Below, one piece after another: positions 31,596 to 40,438 of a stretch of 43,762 nt of DNA. The DNA is from an uncultured Christensenella sp. Its GTDB lineage: Bacteria; Bacillota; Clostridia; Christensenellales; UBA1242. The notes beneath the pieces are model-generated. The model did not search any database, was not told the DNA's origin, and saw nothing but the letters and a program-made list of their open reading frames with translations. Position 1 is the stretch's first letter. Every line of letters starts with the position of its first letter. A program made the position numbers and the translations under genes. The stretch lies in contig CASFFJ010000068.1 of NCBI GenBank assembly GCA_949293915.1, positions 1 to 43,762 on the forward strand, written 5' to 3'.

Positions 31596-32822
31596 TTATA
31601 AAGTCTTTATACTGTTGCCCGCAATGTATCCAGTAGACCAAGCAATTTGAAGATTGAAACCACCAGTGAGAGCATCAACATCAAGTAATTCGCCTACAAA
31701 ATAAAGATTAGGCACAAGTTTGCTCATACAGGTTTTGGTATCAATTTGTTTGACATCCACCCCACCAGATGTAACAATGGCAACATTAATATTATCTAAT
31801 GATTTTATAGAAAATTCAAATTTTTTTAAACAATTAATAATTTTTGTGCGTTCGATTTTATTAATATCCGCCATTTTCTTATTATCAATTTGTAAGCGAT
31901 TGAAAAAATATTGAATCAAACTATTAGGTAGTAAATTCGCTAAATAATTTTTTAAATCTTTCTTAGAAAATTCAATTATTTCGCGCTTTAATTTTGCATC
32001 CAATTGCTCGTACGACAATGCAGGTTTAAGGTCAATAAATATCTTTGTATTTGTGATATTTAATTTGTTGATTTTGCTTGACATTGTTAGCGCAATCGGA
32101 CCAGTAAGCGAATTGTATGTGAATAATAAATCGCCAAATTCATAAAATTCCCTGCCATTATTTGAGTAATTTAATGATACATTCCTTAATGCTAAACCAT
32201 TTAATTCAGAGATTTCTTCATTCACTACTATTGGACAGAGTGCGGACCTTGGTGTAATGATTTTATGTCCAAATTGTTCAGCAATTTTATAACCTAAATC
32301 AGTGGCACCAGTGCCAGAATATGACAGCCCACCTGTTGCAACAATTAAACTAGGTGTGGTGTATTCATAATCATAATTACACCATATATGGAACAAATTA
32401 TCTGTTTTGTTTATCTTTGTAATTTGGCTAAGCAAGACAACATCCACGCCATAATTATTCATTAAATTTGACAAAATCTTTATCACATCGCTAGATTTGT
32501 CACTGGCAGGAAACACTCTATTACCACGCTCAGTGCGAAGTTTTAATCCATTATCTTCAAAAAAAGATATGGTATCTTGAGGCGAAAATTGGTTAAGTGC
32601 TGAATACATAAATTTACTATTTGTAACTGTATTTAATAAATGATTTTCAATCGAACAATTATTTGTTATATTACACTTACCTTTTCCAGTGATGTAAAGT
32701 TTTTTGCCCAATTTTTCATTATGGTCAATAACCAATGTCTTGTGACCATTGCGTGCAGATATTATGCTAGCCATCATCCCAGATGCACCACCACCAATCA
32801 CAATACAATCATATTTTTTCAT
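31596..32822 (-). CDS. BaiN/HI0933-family NAD(P)/FAD-dependent oxidoreductase
   Basis: A flavoprotein of the HI0933/YhiN type, about 408 residues. The N-terminal Rossmann site is IVIGGGASGMMAS, followed by GKKLYITGKGKCNITN and the NRVFPASDKSSDVI block, read as NRVFPASDKS. The C-terminus has VTSGGVDVKQID and GGFNLQIAWSTGYIAG. BaiN has been proposed to act in bile acid metabolism, but most members have unknown substrates, so I give no gene symbol. The start at 32822 (MKKYDCIVIGGG) fits the family; an ATG at 32846 is possible. Neither has a clear Shine-Dalgarno. Confidence 0.88.
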   Translation of the reverse strand: MKKYDCIVIGGGASGMMASIISARNGHKTLVIDHNEKLGKKLYITGKGKCNITNNCSIENHLLNTVTNSKFMYSALNQFSPQDTISFFEDNGLKLRTERGNRVFPASDKSSDVIKILSNLMNNYGVDVVLLSQITKINKTDNLFHIWCNYDYEYTTPSLIVATGGLSYSGTGATDLGYKIAEQFGHKIITPRSALCPIVVNEEISELNGLALRNVSLNYSNNGREFYEFGDLLFTYNSLTGPIALTMSSKINKLNITNTKIFIDLKPALSYEQLDAKLKREIIEFSKKDLKNYLANLLPNSLIQYFFNRLQIDNKKMADINKIERTKIINCLKKFEFSIKSLDNINVAIVTSGGVDVKQIDTKTCMSKLVPNLYFVGELLDVDALTGGFNLQIAWSTGYIAGNSIKTL

Positions 32823-32880
32823 AATTTTATGATAACATTTTTTCATTATTTTAGCAAGAAATTTTATAACCTTAATGTGA

Positions 32881-32913
32881 TTATTAAAAAAATGAGTTTA
32901 TTTATTCACTTTT
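32881..32913 (-). terminator. Weak terminator overlapping the end of the pseudouridine synthase gene
   Basis: Minus-strand AAAAGTGA pairs with TCATTTTT across a 10-nt loop, with one G-T pair, followed by T. The stem covers the stop codon. It may be leaky, as the downstream gene has no clear promoter. Confidence 0.4.
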
Positions 32914-33615
32914 TAATGATTTTAAATATTTAATTTCTTTATTGTTTAGTTCACGATATTCGCCACGTGATAGTCCGCCTAAACGAATCTCACCAATTTG
33001 TACGCGTTTTAAGAAGACAACCAATTTATTAATTGATTCAAACATTTTGCGAATTTGCCTATTCTTCCCCTCGGTTATTGTTATCATCAATTTGCTAATT
33101 TTATCATCTCCCTCAATGTAGCGAACAGTGCAAGGTTTAGTAACATATCCCCCAATATCAATGCCCGAACTTAGTTGCTTAATTTCTTCTTTTGTAATTC
33201 CGCCTTCTATATGAACAGAATAAGTTTTTTCTACTTTGCTATTTGGTTTAGTTAAGATATTTGTAATATCGCCATCATTAGTTAAAATTAATAATCCTTC
33301 TGTGTCGTAATCAAGTCGCCCTACTGGATAAACGCGCAAATGCACGCCACGCATAAGAGACATTACTGTCTTTCTATCCTTATCATCTGACACTGTGGTC
33401 ACATAACCCTTAGGTTTATTTAATTTGTAATAAACATAGTTTGCACTAACGATCAAAGTTTTACCCATATACGACACTATATCGGTCGACTTTATATCTG
33501 TTGATAGGTCAGTTGTCTTTTTGCCATTAACTTTGATTTGACCAGATAAAATCAATTCTTCTACTTTGCGCCTGCTACCAAGCCCAGCTTGTGCTAAAAA
33601 TTTGTTAATTCTCAT
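32902..33615 (-). CDS. rluB: RluB/RsuA-family rRNA pseudouridine synthase
   Basis: Makes a pseudouridine in 23S (RluB) or 16S (RsuA) rRNA. The N-terminal S4 domain (MRINKFLAQAGLGSRRKVEE) is followed by the catalytic domain with VYPVGRLDYDTEGLLILTND carrying the catalytic Asp, then EKTYSVHIEG and ITEGKNRQIRKMFE. At 237 residues it is normal for the family. Position beside scpAB and dacF is typical of rluB in Bacillota. It overlaps the dacF end by 11 nt. Confidence 0.9.
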   Translation of the reverse strand: MRINKFLAQAGLGSRRKVEELILSGQIKVNGKKTTDLSTDIKSTDIVSYMGKTLIVSANYVYYKLNKPKGYVTTVSDDKDRKTVMSLMRGVHLRVYPVGRLDYDTEGLLILTNDGDITNILTKPNSKVEKTYSVHIEGGITKEEIKQLSSGIDIGGYVTKPCTVRYIEGDDKISKLMITITEGKNRQIRKMFESINKLVVFLKRVQIGEIRLGGLSRGEYRELNNKEIKYLKSLKSE

Positions 33616-34744
33616 TTAATTTTTCTTCCCATAAAATTTCACTAATAGATAAAGTTTTGCTGTCAATTAATTTATCTATCTTATTCATTGTATATAATTT
33701 TATGGATTTAATCAAGCGGTTAGTGAAAAAAATTCTAATTTCTCCCACCATATCCCCTTCTTGTGCATTATCTAACTTAACTGAATATTCAATTTTAATA
33801 TCATCCAATTCATTTTTCTTTAAAGTATAATAAAAGTCTTCATCCGCATATAAATACAATTTACCTGATTTTTTATCAATAATATATTCGTTGTAAATCT
33901 CGCTAAACTTATCTATAATTTTTACGCGCTCATAATCAGTAAAACTTGATTCTAACAACGCACTACTTTCTTCAAACATTGGTCCGCAATTTAATACAAC
34001 ACATACGCTAGTACGTTCATCACGTTCACACGCACTGACTAAACATCTGCCCGCTTTACTAGTAAATCCGGTTTTGACACCACAACAACCATCTAAACTA
34101 TTTAATAATTTATTCTTGTTAGTTAAATAACGCTTGTCTGATTTATTAGTAGCATCTATTACATAAGATTTAGTTGAGACAATTTCTTTAAAAATTGGAT
34201 TATTGAGTGCATATGCTGTAATTAGTGCTAAATCATATGCGGTAGTATAATGCTCTTTATCATCAAGTCCGTGTGGATTCGTGAAGTGTGAATTTTTAGC
34301 ACCAATTGATTGCGCCATCTCATTCATAAGATTCGCAAAATTTTCTACATTACCAGCAACGTGACACGCCAATGCCACAGCGGAATCATTGCCACTGCGT
34401 AACATTAATCCGTACAAAAGGTCTTTAACTTTAATCATTTCATCTTTTCTAAGATAAATTGATGTACCATCCACTCCAATACTCTCATCTGCAACTTGCA
34501 CATAACTATCTAAATCTTGACAATGCGATAGCACAGTTATCGCAGTGACAACTTTTGTAGTGGATGCCATAGGCAATTGTGTATGTTCGTTTTTTGCATA
34601 TAAGATTCGATTGCTGTCTTTGTCTAGCACACACATTGCTTTAGCAGAACAATACTCTGCTGAAACTTCGAGTTTGTTGCGTGGTATAAAAACGAGCATA
34701 AAAATTGCAGGTAGAATAAAAAATACTAAATATTTTCTTTTCAT
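33605..34744 (-). CDS. dacF: D-alanyl-D-alanine carboxypeptidase, DacF-like
   Basis: A low-molecular-weight penicillin-binding protein that trims stem peptides. It has an N-terminal signal sequence (about 1-25), then the three serine-enzyme motifs: STTK in MASTTKVVTA, SGN in LRSGNDSAVALA, and KTG in VKTGFTSKAG. A beta-rich C-terminal domain follows. At 379 residues it is complete. The neighbourhood (ytfJ, DUF2953) suggests the sporulation-linked member, but that is inference. It overlaps ytfJ by 4 nt. Confidence 0.92.
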   Translation of the reverse strand: MKRKYLVFFILPAIFMLVFIPRNKLEVSAEYCSAKAMCVLDKDSNRILYAKNEHTQLPMASTTKVVTAITVLSHCQDLDSYVQVADESIGVDGTSIYLRKDEMIKVKDLLYGLMLRSGNDSAVALACHVAGNVENFANLMNEMAQSIGAKNSHFTNPHGLDDKEHYTTAYDLALITAYALNNPIFKEIVSTKSYVIDATNKSDKRYLTNKNKLLNSLDGCCGVKTGFTSKAGRCLVSACERDERTSVCVVLNCGPMFEESSALLESSFTDYERVKIIDKFSEIYNEYIIDKKSGKLYLYADEDFYYTLKKNELDDIKIEYSVKLDNAQEGDMVGEIRIFFTNRLIKSIKLYTMNKIDKLIDSKTLSISEILWEEKLNEN

Positions 34745-35136
34745 TTCTTTTTCTCCACGAATTTCTTTAATACTTCAGTAGCATTTTTAATTAGTCCTAA
34801 ATACGCGGTAGATTTGTCTGCGTGAATGATTTTGAATTTGTCATTTTCTACTACAAAAAATCCAATTGGCGAAACAGTGAATCCGCCACCTGTACCACCT
34901 GCCATTGGGAAATCGGCAGAATTACGTTTTGCGTTCAAGTCGTTATATTCTCCGCCACCAGCAACAAAGCCAATACTAACCTTGCTGATTGGAATAATAG
35001 TACTACCATTTGGCATAGATATTGAATTGCCTACCACACAATTGACATCTACCATTGCCCTTATTTTATCAAGGGATGCATCAATTAAACTCTCTATTTT
35101 TCTGTCTTTTTCTAGTGGCACTCTTTCTTTTTTCAT
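34741..35136 (-). CDS. ytfJ: GerW family sporulation protein YtfJ
   Basis: A spore protein family needed for normal germination in Bacillus. The 131 residues have the family block VDVNCVVGNSISMPNGSTII, followed by PISKVSIGFVAGGGEY, a Gly-rich AGGTGGGFTVSPIGFFVV segment and a C-terminal helix. The start is at 35136 (MKKERVPLEK), with GGAG 5 nt upstream; an ATG at 35151 lies before the Shine-Dalgarno. The gene begins 56 nt inside the DUF2953 gene. Confidence 0.9.
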   Translation of the reverse strand: MKKERVPLEKDRKIESLIDASLDKIRAMVDVNCVVGNSISMPNGSTIIPISKVSIGFVAGGGEYNDLNAKRNSADFPMAGGTGGGFTVSPIGFFVVENDKFKIIHADKSTAYLGLIKNATEVLKKFVEKKK

Positions 35137-35683
35137 AAACACTCCATACATTTATTAATGTATATATCAATGTGTAAATCAAGTCGAATATTGATATTCT
35201 AATTTCATTTTCAATTCGCACATTAAATATATCTTCGTTATATTTTGGCTCAACAATAACAAAAATATGTGCAGATTTTTTGTTATTTTTAATTTTTGTC
35301 AGCATTGATTTGCAGATTACATCTATACTGCCAGCGCCTACTGCAGTGACACACGAATCTAATACATACCCAAAATTTGATGTTACTGCAAATGTCAATA
35401 ACTGTATTCTAAAATAAAGTTGATTTATGAGTTCTATGATAACAATTATATTGATATTTTTGTTGCTAATTTTTTCTTTTCGTTCTTTGTTTTTATAATT
35501 TATATACACATAACCGTGTTTTATTCGAATTTTATATTCAAATTTGATTTTGTTAAATAATTGAAAAATAATTATCCCTTTTAATCTCAATATATTAAAA
35601 CGAACATCAAATTTAACTAAAAAAGGATACATAAATGATAAAATGTTAATTATTGTAAGGAAAGAAAAAATTAATCGCCACAT
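35081..35683 (-). CDS. DUF2953 (YtfI-like) membrane-anchored protein
   Basis: A protein of about 200 residues with an N-terminal membrane helix (about 3-22), a beta-rich middle part, and a C-terminal helix and basic tail. DUF2953 proteins occur next to ytfJ in spore formers; the function is unknown. Assignment rests on shape and on the ytfJ neighbour more than on clear motifs. An ATG at 35683 (MWRLIFSFLTIINI) is preferred over a TTG at 35746, which lies inside a terminator hairpin. It overlaps ytfJ by 56 nt. Confidence 0.72.
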   Translation of the reverse strand: MWRLIFSFLTIINILSFMYPFLVKFDVRFNILRLKGIIIFQLFNKIKFEYKIRIKHGYVYINYKNKERKEKISNKNINIIVIIELINQLYFRIQLLTFAVTSNFGYVLDSCVTAVGAGSIDVICKSMLTKIKNNKKSAHIFVIVEPKYNEDIFNVRIENEIRISIFDLIYTLIYTLINVWSVYEKRKSATRKRQKNREFN

Positions 35684-35717
35684 ACTATTAGTATTTTTTA
35701 TTTTTGCTTTATTATTC

Positions 35718-35746
35718 AGTATATAAAAGAAAAATACACCAGACAA
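35718..35746 (-). promoter_or_regulatory. Promoter of the DUF2953-ytfJ-dacF operon
   Basis: TTGTCT (35741-35746), 17-nt spacer, TATACT (35718-35723). The -35 covers the loop of the hairpin at 35736-35754. The predicted leader is about 28 nt. Confidence 0.6.
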
Positions 35747-35754
35747 TCTGATGT
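35725..35754 (-). terminator. Second terminator downstream of scpB
   Basis: Minus-strand stem ACATCAGA/TCTGGTGT, 3-nt loop, followed by ATTTTTCTTTT. It backs up the terminator at 35765-35793. Confidence 0.6.
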
Positions 35755-35764
35755 TTTAATATAA

Positions 35765-35793
35765 TAAAAAATCCCTTGTTATATAGGGATTTT
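35765..35793 (-). terminator. Terminator of the M50-scpA-scpB operon
   Basis: Minus-strand stem AAATCCCT/AGGGATTT with an 8-nt loop and a following T run, about 18 nt after the scpB stop. Confidence 0.82.
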
Positions 35794-35810
35794 AAGCAAT
35801 ATTATCTGAT

Positions 35811-36440
35811 TTATTTTTGTGTGTCGTTTAAATCTTTTTGGTCTGATTGACTATCATCATCTACTTCATCTGGAATTGTAAATTCACGATATAATGAGTC
35901 TCCTTCACTATGTATAACTCTAATTCTATCTAAAAGCGCGTTATAGTCAGGCAATTCTTCAAGATTTTTTAGTTCAAAACGCTTTAAGAAGTTTTCTGTA
36001 GTACCAAAAAGTAGTGGTTTACCTATGCTATCTTTTCTACCTACTACCTCAATTAAATTATTCGACTGCAACAACTGAATTGGATAGTCGCAATTTACTC
36101 CACGGATGTATTCAATCTCTGACCTTGTAATAGGCTGTTTGTAAGCAATAACAGCAACCGTTTCAAGCGCTGCACGTGTTAAATTGCGCTCTCTAATTGG
36201 ATTTAAAATCTCTGCAATTGTATCTGCTAATTTAGGATTAGAACAAAATTGCACTTTGTTTTTATATTGAATAATATTGATACCACTAGTCTCGTTATAT
36301 TTTTGTTTCAAGATATCAAGGCATTTATTAAATTCTCTATCATTCATTTCATAGCGTGATTTGAATTCATCAATATCCACACCCTCGCCTGCAACAAAAA
36401 GTACTGCCTCAATAGTTTCTGCTATCTCGTTAAGATTCAT
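35811..36440 (-). CDS. scpB: Segregation and condensation protein B
   Basis: Partner of ScpA and SMC in chromosome condensation. Two winged-helix domains make up the protein. Motifs are IEAVLFVAGEGVDIDEF, RAALETVAVIAYKQPITRSEIE (seen as ALETVAVIAYKQPITRSEI) and RKDSIGKPLLFGTTENFL. AGGAGG lies 6 nt before the second of two tandem ATGs, so the start is 36440 (MNLNEIAETI). About 209 residues with an acidic tail. It overlaps scpA by 11 nt. Confidence 0.94.
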   Translation of the reverse strand: MNLNEIAETIEAVLFVAGEGVDIDEFKSRYEMNDREFNKCLDILKQKYNETSGINIIQYKNKVQFCSNPKLADTIAEILNPIRERNLTRAALETVAVIAYKQPITRSEIEYIRGVNCDYPIQLLQSNNLIEVVGRKDSIGKPLLFGTTENFLKRFELKNLEELPDYNALLDRIRVIHSEGDSLYREFTIPDEVDDDSQSDQKDLNDTQK

Positions 36441-37194
36441 CATCCACCTCCTTGCGTTTAATGACAATATCAGCATATTTTTCTGCTTGTATTACTTCGA
36501 TTTTTTGAAATTTAAGCAATTCAAGTATCGCCATAAACACTGTAATAACTTCTAATCTTGAATATGTATCATCAAATAATGAAAAGAAGTTAATTTCGCT
36601 ATTTTCTTTTAACACATTGTTTAAAAATGCTATTTTGTCCGCAACTGTCCATCTATCTCGATTAATTTTCTTTTCTTGTGGTTCTTCTCTGTCCTTAGTG
36701 CGCATTAATAAGAAAGCAAAGGCATCTAAAAGTTTCTCTAAATTAAATTGTTTAAATACAATGCGCGCATCACCAACTGACTTATCCGGCTGTTTATAAA
36801 AGCGATTGACATTCTCAATCTCATGCAAATTCCCGCCCGCTTGCTTAAATAATTCATATTCTTGCAATCGAAGTTTTAATTGTTCTTCTGTACTCAAAGG
36901 CTGGTCATCTCCATCGACTGAGATAGGTTCAACCGGAAGCAAACTTTGTGACTTAATTTCTAGTAACATACTGGCTATATTTAAAAATTCGGTTGCTTCT
37001 TCCATATTAATATAATCTAAATCTTTAATATAATTTAAATATTGGTCTGTGACAGAAGCTAATTGAACATCTTTGATTTCAATATTTTTTTCTTTAACTA
37101 GTTGCAACAAAAGATCCAAAGGTCCTTCAAAACCTTCTATGCTAAATGTGATTTTTTGATTATCATTTTTATCTAATTCATTATCTTCCATCAC
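36430..37194 (-). CDS. scpA: Segregation and condensation protein A
   Basis: The kleisin that bridges the SMC heads. The N-terminal part has FEGPLDLLLQLVKEKNIEI, followed by VTDQYLNYI and a helical region with FLNIASMLLEIKSQSLLP. The C-terminal winged helix includes VITVFMAILELLKFQKIEV (read as VFMAILELLKFQKI). At 254 residues it is the usual size. It overlaps the M50 gene by 4 nt. Confidence 0.94.
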   Translation of the reverse strand: MMEDNELDKNDNQKITFSIEGFEGPLDLLLQLVKEKNIEIKDVQLASVTDQYLNYIKDLDYINMEEATEFLNIASMLLEIKSQSLLPVEPISVDGDDQPLSTEEQLKLRLQEYELFKQAGGNLHEIENVNRFYKQPDKSVGDARIVFKQFNLEKLLDAFAFLLMRTKDREEPQEKKINRDRWTVADKIAFLNNVLKENSEINFFSLFDDTYSRLEVITVFMAILELLKFQKIEVIQAEKYADIVIKRKEVDDES

Positions 37195-37877
37195 GCACCT
37201 AACAAGCCAATTGGCAAGAAAATATAATCATAAACTAACGATAAATACCAACTCAAAATATCAAATCCAAACAGTAAGTCTATAACAGCTGATGCTAATA
37301 AAATCCCCAACATAATTCTGTAACCATATCTAGCATTATTTGTAATATATTTGCTGTCTGGTTTGAGAAAACTAGATACAAAATTAAAACCATCTAATGG
37401 ATATATTGGAATAATATTGAATAATAATAGACAACTATTAATAAGCATAATGTACTGCAAAAATAAAACAACATATTCCATATAAATATTAGTTAAACCA
37501 ACCGTTGCAAGCAAAATCGCCATAATTAAACTAGCAATTAAACCTAAGATAAAATTAGCAAGTACACCCGCAATTGATGTCCATCTAATACCCTTGCGAT
37601 ATTTTTTGAAATTTAATGGGTTGATTTGAACAGGTTTAGCCCAGCCTACACCAAATAATATAAAACAAATAAAGCCCATTCCATCAAGATGTTTAATAGG
37701 ATTAAGCGTAAGTCTGCCTGTTAATTTTGGCGTTGGGTCGCCCATTTTTACCGCTACGAATCCATGTGCCCATTCGTGAATAGCAAGCGAGAAAAAGAAT
37801 ATAATAATACTAATTAAAAATATTACTATTGCCTCTGTCGCACTTAATTGGTCGTTTAATAAAATTGTATATAACAC
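37191..37877 (-). CDS. Site-2 protease family (M50) membrane metalloprotease
   Basis: A small polytopic zinc protease of the YwhC-like type, 228 residues and about six membrane helices. HEWAHG lies at about residue 34 in the first helices, then GDPTPKLTGRLTLNPIKHLD, and IIPIYPLDGFN carries the third ligand. Start is GTG with GGAG 5 nt upstream. It precedes scpA, as it does in many Clostridia; its substrate is unknown. Confidence 0.9.
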   Translation of the reverse strand: MLYTILLNDQLSATEAIVIFLISIIIFFFSLAIHEWAHGFVAVKMGDPTPKLTGRLTLNPIKHLDGMGFICFILFGVGWAKPVQINPLNFKKYRKGIRWTSIAGVLANFILGLIASLIMAILLATVGLTNIYMEYVVLFLQYIMLINSCLLLFNIIPIYPLDGFNFVSSFLKPDSKYITNNARYGYRIMLGILLASAVIDLLFGFDILSWYLSLVYDYIFLPIGLLGA

Positions 37878-37892
37878 TACCGCTCCAGTAAA

Positions 37893-37921
37893 ATTATATC
37901 AAAACCATAAATTAATAGCAA
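37893..37921 (-). promoter_or_regulatory. Promoter of the M50-scpA-scpB operon
   Basis: TTGCTA (37916-37921), 17-nt spacer, TATAAT (37893-37898) with extended TGA. Leader about 9-10 nt, ending in GGAG before the GTG. Confidence 0.72.
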
Positions 37922-38007
37922 ATAATTTTTATTTTTTATTTTAAATATTTAAAATTATCTTGTTTTATTGTGTAGATATTCTATTAAATACACAATATAT
38001 TGTATTA

Positions 38008-40395
38008 TTATTTTAAAAAGCTCAAACTGTTGAGTCGGTTATAGAATGAACTTGAATTGAGTGGATGTTTTTCGTTCGTTATCATAATAATCTCACTTTC
38101 ATCTTCATTCATTTCAATAATATTAAGTTCTTTGAATGTCAATAAGCAGATAAAAAATTGTAAATATGAGTATCTATATTTATCTTTGATTTTTAATAAT
38201 ATATTTTGATAAAAATGATAAGTGTTGTAACCTGATATTTTATTTTCATATGCGAATTGAATGAGTCTAAAATATCGTCCAAACTCTTCTCGCGACAAAT
38301 CTACGTTTCTCATTGTTAAACTATTAGAAATTGTTAAATGTGGCAAATATATTACAGAATTGGTTACCTTATGCAATGCACTTAAATACCCCATATTGAG
38401 TATTGGGTCAAGGAAAATAATTCTGCTGAAAGTATTAAAACTTTTAAATCCTTTAGGTGCTAAGATTATAGTATTTAATCCTGTATCATCATCAAGTTCA
38501 AATATACGTGTTCTAAATATGTTGTTAATATCAAAAATCGCTTTAAAATTAATATATGTGTTATAATCGTTAGCAACGATGAGCGTGCCATACACATTTT
38601 TATCCATATCTACCAATAATCTAATGAGCTGGTCACGATTATAATTATTAAATTGATATTTTTCATCCATTGGATATGTTATTTGGCGAACATATTCGGC
38701 TAAAATTATATCGTTATCGACTGGTCGATATATATCTTGATAATCAATACTCTTCACTATACCTGAAATCTTTTTATTATTCCTAAAACTATCTATAGTT
38801 AAATCTGCTAAGACATTACTTGAAGTGTTGCCAGATAAAACATAATAATATTTACTAGAATTAAATGCAAGCAGACTAAAATTAGGATAAGACAAAATCA
38901 AATGTTGTTTATGCTTTGGCAAACTGCTAATTATTGCATTATTTAATTTAAAATTAAATATTGGTCTAGAATTCATATGTCCGCAAGGCTCTAACCAGTC
39001 AATATCTTCAACTAATTTTATCGTTATTTCATTAGCATCTAGGTCAAAATCAAATACTTTTGTTGGTAAAAAGTCAGATTTGTTTAAATTTTTTGCCACA
39101 TAGTCATTTGTTTTACTAACAAATGTGTCATAATTATTAACTTTTAAGGTCAAACCAGCTGCCATTGGATGACCGCCAAATTCTTTTAGTAAATTGGATA
39201 CGTTTGTTAAAAGCGAATGTATATTTACTCCGTTTACGCTTCTGCATGAACCAACAAGTTCATCGCCAACTTGACTGAATAAAAATGTTGGTCTATGGTA
39301 CTCTTCTGCGATTCGAGCAGAAACAATGCCTAAAATCCCACTATCCCATTCGGGCGAGCTCATAATAATCGCACTTATTTTAAAAATATCTTGTGTACTC
39401 AAAAATTGTTTAACATCAACGTAAACTTTGTCGCACAATTTTTGACGCTGATTGTTATATTCTATGATTTGATTACAGATTTTCTTTATCTCAACCATAT
39501 TATCTTTAAGGTATAATTGCAAGCTGGTCTCAGCTGACCCCATCCTGCCACTTGCATTAATTTTTGGTGCTAATTTATATGCAATATCACTGGCTGAACA
39601 ATGTGTATCAAGACCACACTCTTGCATAAGTTTTAATATGCCTTTTGGTGCTTTGTCTAAATCTTTTAGTCCTAGTGATACGATAGCTCTATTTTCATCA
39701 AGAAGTTCAACGATATCTGCGATTGTTGCTATAGCACAAATTGGCAAATAGTTTATTATTGCGTTAATTCCGCCATGTGCTTGCACCAATTTTAGCGCGA
39801 CACCTGCGCCACATAACGATTTAAAAGGATAAGTTTTGCTCAATTTTGGATTAATAATGAGACAGTTAGGGATTTGTTCTCCAATTTCGTGATGGTCTGT
39901 AATTATTATGTCTATGTTGTTTGATTTTATAAATTCAACCGCTTCAACCGCTGTAATTCCGCAGTCTACTGTAATAATTAAATTGTAATAATCTTTGTTT
40001 AAAATTTTTTTAAGAGTAGCAATGCTTAAACCATAACCATCTTCATATCTGTTTGGCATAAAATTATCAACATTCACGCCAATTGATTTAAAATATTTCA
40101 CAAGTATTGCGCTGGCAGAAATACCATCAACATCATAATCTCCGAATATTAAAACTTTGCTATTTTTCTCTATATGTTGATTGATAAGCATAACTGCATC
40201 ATTCATATCTTCAAACAAAAACGGATCGTTTAAATGTGATAAATTAGGATGTAAGTATTTGTCCAATTTTTCTTTTGTGTCTATACCACGAGAATACAAA
40301 AGATTGACGAGATTTATATCTAAATTAAATAATTTTGACATCTCGTTTGTAAATTCATAATTTATATCTTTTCTCATTGTACAAACATATTGCAT
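38008..40395 (-). CDS. recJ: Single-stranded-DNA-specific exonuclease RecJ
   Basis: A 5'-3' single-strand exonuclease of recombination and mismatch repair. DHH-family motifs in order are FGDYDVDGISASAIL (about 77), TVDCGI, TDHHEIG, and SASGRMGSAETSL seen as NASGRMGSAETS. The DHHA1 domain has GGHPMAAG at about 405. An OB-like region (about 470-570) and a long C-terminal part follow, 795 residues in total, as in Bacillus-type RecJ. Start could be 40395 or 40377; neither has a clear Shine-Dalgarno. A terminator separates it from secF. Confidence 0.94.
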   Translation of the reverse strand: MQYVCTMRKDINYEFTNEMSKLFNLDINLVNLLYSRGIDTKEKLDKYLHPNLSHLNDPFLFEDMNDAVMLINQHIEKNSKVLIFGDYDVDGISASAILVKYFKSIGVNVDNFMPNRYEDGYGLSIATLKKILNKDYYNLIITVDCGITAVEAVEFIKSNNIDIIITDHHEIGEQIPNCLIINPKLSKTYPFKSLCGAGVALKLVQAHGGINAIINYLPICAIATIADIVELLDENRAIVSLGLKDLDKAPKGILKLMQECGLDTHCSASDIAYKLAPKINASGRMGSAETSLQLYLKDNMVEIKKICNQIIEYNNQRQKLCDKVYVDVKQFLSTQDIFKISAIIMSSPEWDSGILGIVSARIAEEYHRPTFLFSQVGDELVGSCRSVNGVNIHSLLTNVSNLLKEFGGHPMAAGLTLKVNNYDTFVSKTNDYVAKNLNKSDFLPTKVFDFDLDANEITIKLVEDIDWLEPCGHMNSRPIFNFKLNNAIISSLPKHKQHLILSYPNFSLLAFNSSKYYYVLSGNTSSNVLADLTIDSFRNNKKISGIVKSIDYQDIYRPVDNDIILAEYVRQITYPMDEKYQFNNYNRDQLIRLLVDMDKNVYGTLIVANDYNTYINFKAIFDINNIFRTRIFELDDDTGLNTIILAPKGFKSFNTFSRIIFLDPILNMGYLSALHKVTNSVIYLPHLTISNSLTMRNVDLSREEFGRYFRLIQFAYENKISGYNTYHFYQNILLKIKDKYRYSYLQFFICLLTFKELNIIEMNEDESEIIMITNEKHPLNSSSFYNRLNSLSFLK

Positions 40396-40405
40396 AACAC
40401 ATCTT

Positions 40406-40434
40406 TAAATAAAAAGCCTTTCGTTTGAAAGGCT
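40406..40434 (-). terminator. Terminator between secF and recJ
   Basis: Stem AGCCTTTC/GAAAGGCT with a 4-nt loop (40415-40434), then TTTTATTT on the minus strand. Confidence 0.8.
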
Positions 40435-40438
40435 AATA

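Noticed and set aside
40377..40395. recJ as another leaderless gene
   Set aside because: The only -10-like hexamer at the right distance (TATGTT before the second ATG) is poor and has no -35, so it was not added to the leaderless set.
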